From JBKPRX01 sp046734795 (GTDB lineage Bacteria; Actinomycetota; Thermoleophilia; Gaiellales; Gaiellaceae): 21,928 bases of DNA. The stretch covers positions 1 to 21,928 of the forward strand of contig JBKPRX010000043.1 in NCBI GenBank assembly GCA_046734795.1. Direction: 5' to 3'. How positions within the stretch are numbered: position 1 is the first letter of the stretch; each line of letters starts with the position of its first letter. The notes under the pieces are model-generated. The model was not told the DNA's origin. It searched no databases and was given only the letters and a program-made list of their open reading frames with translations. The translations under genes and the position numbers were made by a program. This document shows, piece by piece, positions 21,354 to 21,928 of this stretch.

Positions 21354-21359
21354 TAGCAT
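21354..21359 (+). promoter_or_regulatory. -10 box of a leaderless promoter
   Basis: TAGCAT, 6 nt, then GTG 21366: the same hexamer and spacing as purD. Confidence 0.5.
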
Positions 21360-21365
21360 CGACTC

Positions 21366-21671
21366 GTGACCTCGCCGGGGAAGCGCGCGCTCCTCACGAG
21401 TCTCGCCGGCGTGGCGGGCGGCGTTGCGCTCTACCGCTGGCTCACGCGTTCGCAGCCCCTTCCGCAAGCGTCGAGCTCGCCAGGCGACCCGGTGGTCGAT
21501 CCGCGGGCGGAAGCATTGCGGGCAAGGCTCGAGGAGCCGGCTCCGGTTGACGCCGCCGCGGACGAAGGCGTGGCCGAAGGCGAGACGTCGGTCGAAGAGC
21601 GCCGGCAGCAGGTGCATGCCGAGGCGAAGTCGACGGTTCGCGCGATGCGCCGCACGGCCGGCGATCCGTAG
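21366..21671 (+). CDS. small membrane-anchored conserved hypothetical protein
   Basis: A 101-residue product. A short basic start (MTSPGKR) precedes a weakly hydrophobic segment, LLTSLAGVAGGVALYRWL, that may anchor it in the membrane. The rest is polar: a DPRAEALRARLEEP helix, an acidic linker and a C-terminal helix (VEERRQQVHAEAKSTVRAMR). No enzyme motif. The GTG start fits a leaderless promoter. Divergent from rpsF. I recall similar short proteins in related actinobacteria but cannot name a family. Confidence 0.68.
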   Translation: MTSPGKRALLTSLAGVAGGVALYRWLTRSQPLPQASSSPGDPVVDPRAEALRARLEEPAPVDAAADEGVAEGETSVEERRQQVHAEAKSTVRAMRRTAGDP

Positions 21672-21713
21672 CGCCGCGTTTTCCGATTTGGCGCAGCTGG
21701 GAACGCTGTGCCG

Positions 21714-21928
21714 ATGGCGCTTCCGATCCCAGCCGAGTTCGAGGAGGCTCTCGCGACCTCGCCCGCGGCCCGCGCGCGGTTCGACGCGCTTCCTGCGGAA
21801 GGGAAAGATGCGTGGATCCGCTGGGTCATGAGGCCTCGTGTGCCCGGCGCCCGACGCCGGCGCATGCAGCGCGCGGTCGCCACGCTCGCCCGGCCGGCGG
21901 CCGCCGCGGGCGTTGCGCGCACCGAAGA
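21714..21928 (+). CDS. YdeI/OmpD-associated-like protein, 3'-truncated by window end
   Basis: 71 codons without a stop reach the right edge. The sequence MALPIPAEFEEALATSPAAR, then FDALPAEGKDAWIRWVM and RRRRMQRAVATLA, follows the layout of the YdeI/OmdA C-terminal domain (proline, short helix, 'F..L....r..wi.w', then an arginine-rich 'R.rRi..tv..L'). The family has been linked to stress or bacteriocin tolerance in a few hosts, without known biochemistry. A GTG at 21708 is an alternative start. It runs in the same direction as the preceding small gene and may form a unit with it. Confidence 0.6.
   Translation, partial: MALPIPAEFEEALATSPAARARFDALPAEGKDAWIRWVMRPRVPGARRRRMQRAVATLARPAAAAGVARTE

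Noticed and set aside
21671..21694. GCGCC...GGCGC hairpin after the 101-residue gene as a terminator.
   Set aside because: Only five base pairs with a 14-nt loop and no T-run directly after it; too weak to call.

Overview
The window is high-G+C bacterial DNA, densely packed with ordinary housekeeping genes. Gene content and order (rpsF-ssb-rpsR-rplI-dnaB, a pur operon, many GTG starts, many starts with no Shine-Dalgarno sequence but a TANNNT -10 box 6-8 nt upstream) point to an actinobacterium. I infer a deep lineage of the Thermoleophilia/Gaiellales type, but no rRNA or other taxonomic marker is present to prove it.

Layout. 1-2600 (+): an NTF2-like protein, possibly cut at the left edge; a secreted protein of unknown function; and an exported protein joining a collagen-like Gly-X-Y stretch, a polyproline linker and a lamin-tail domain. 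2600-7270 is a mosaic of short divergent and convergent units: LtrA and a VOC protein (-), a glutathione S-transferase-like protein (+), an exported intradiol-dioxygenase-like protein (-), a membrane-anchored zinc peptidase (+), a DxTGDG protein (-) and an 89-residue protein (+).

7278-12656 (-) is a purine operon read purD-purE-GNAT-[172 bp spacer]-purB-purC-purS-purQ. Most junctions overlap by 1-8 nt, and purB appears to have its own promoter. purL, purF, purM and purN are not here. 12723-15968 (+) holds a conserved small protein, fdhD and mobA (overlapping, molybdoenzyme maturation), a methyltransferase and an SDR oxidoreductase whose stop codon overlaps the stop of convergent purA.

15965-21227 (-) carries rpsF-ssb-rpsR-rplI-dnaB, two very small genes, then purA under its own promoter. 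This block links the replicative helicase and single-strand binding protein with ribosomal proteins S6, S18 and L9. The 250-bp rplI-dnaB spacer contains DnaA-box-like sites and mutually exclusive inverted repeats next to the dnaB start. At the right edge (+) are a short membrane-anchored protein and the 5' part of a YdeI/OmpD-associated-like gene.

Most notable observations: at least eleven genes share the same leaderless-promoter geometry; the dnaB leader may be a switch; a G-quadruplex motif lies in an odd spacer upstream of purB; L9 carries a long acidic tail; and PurE is short and lacks a usually conserved histidine. I saw no mobile element, CRISPR array, tRNA or rRNA.
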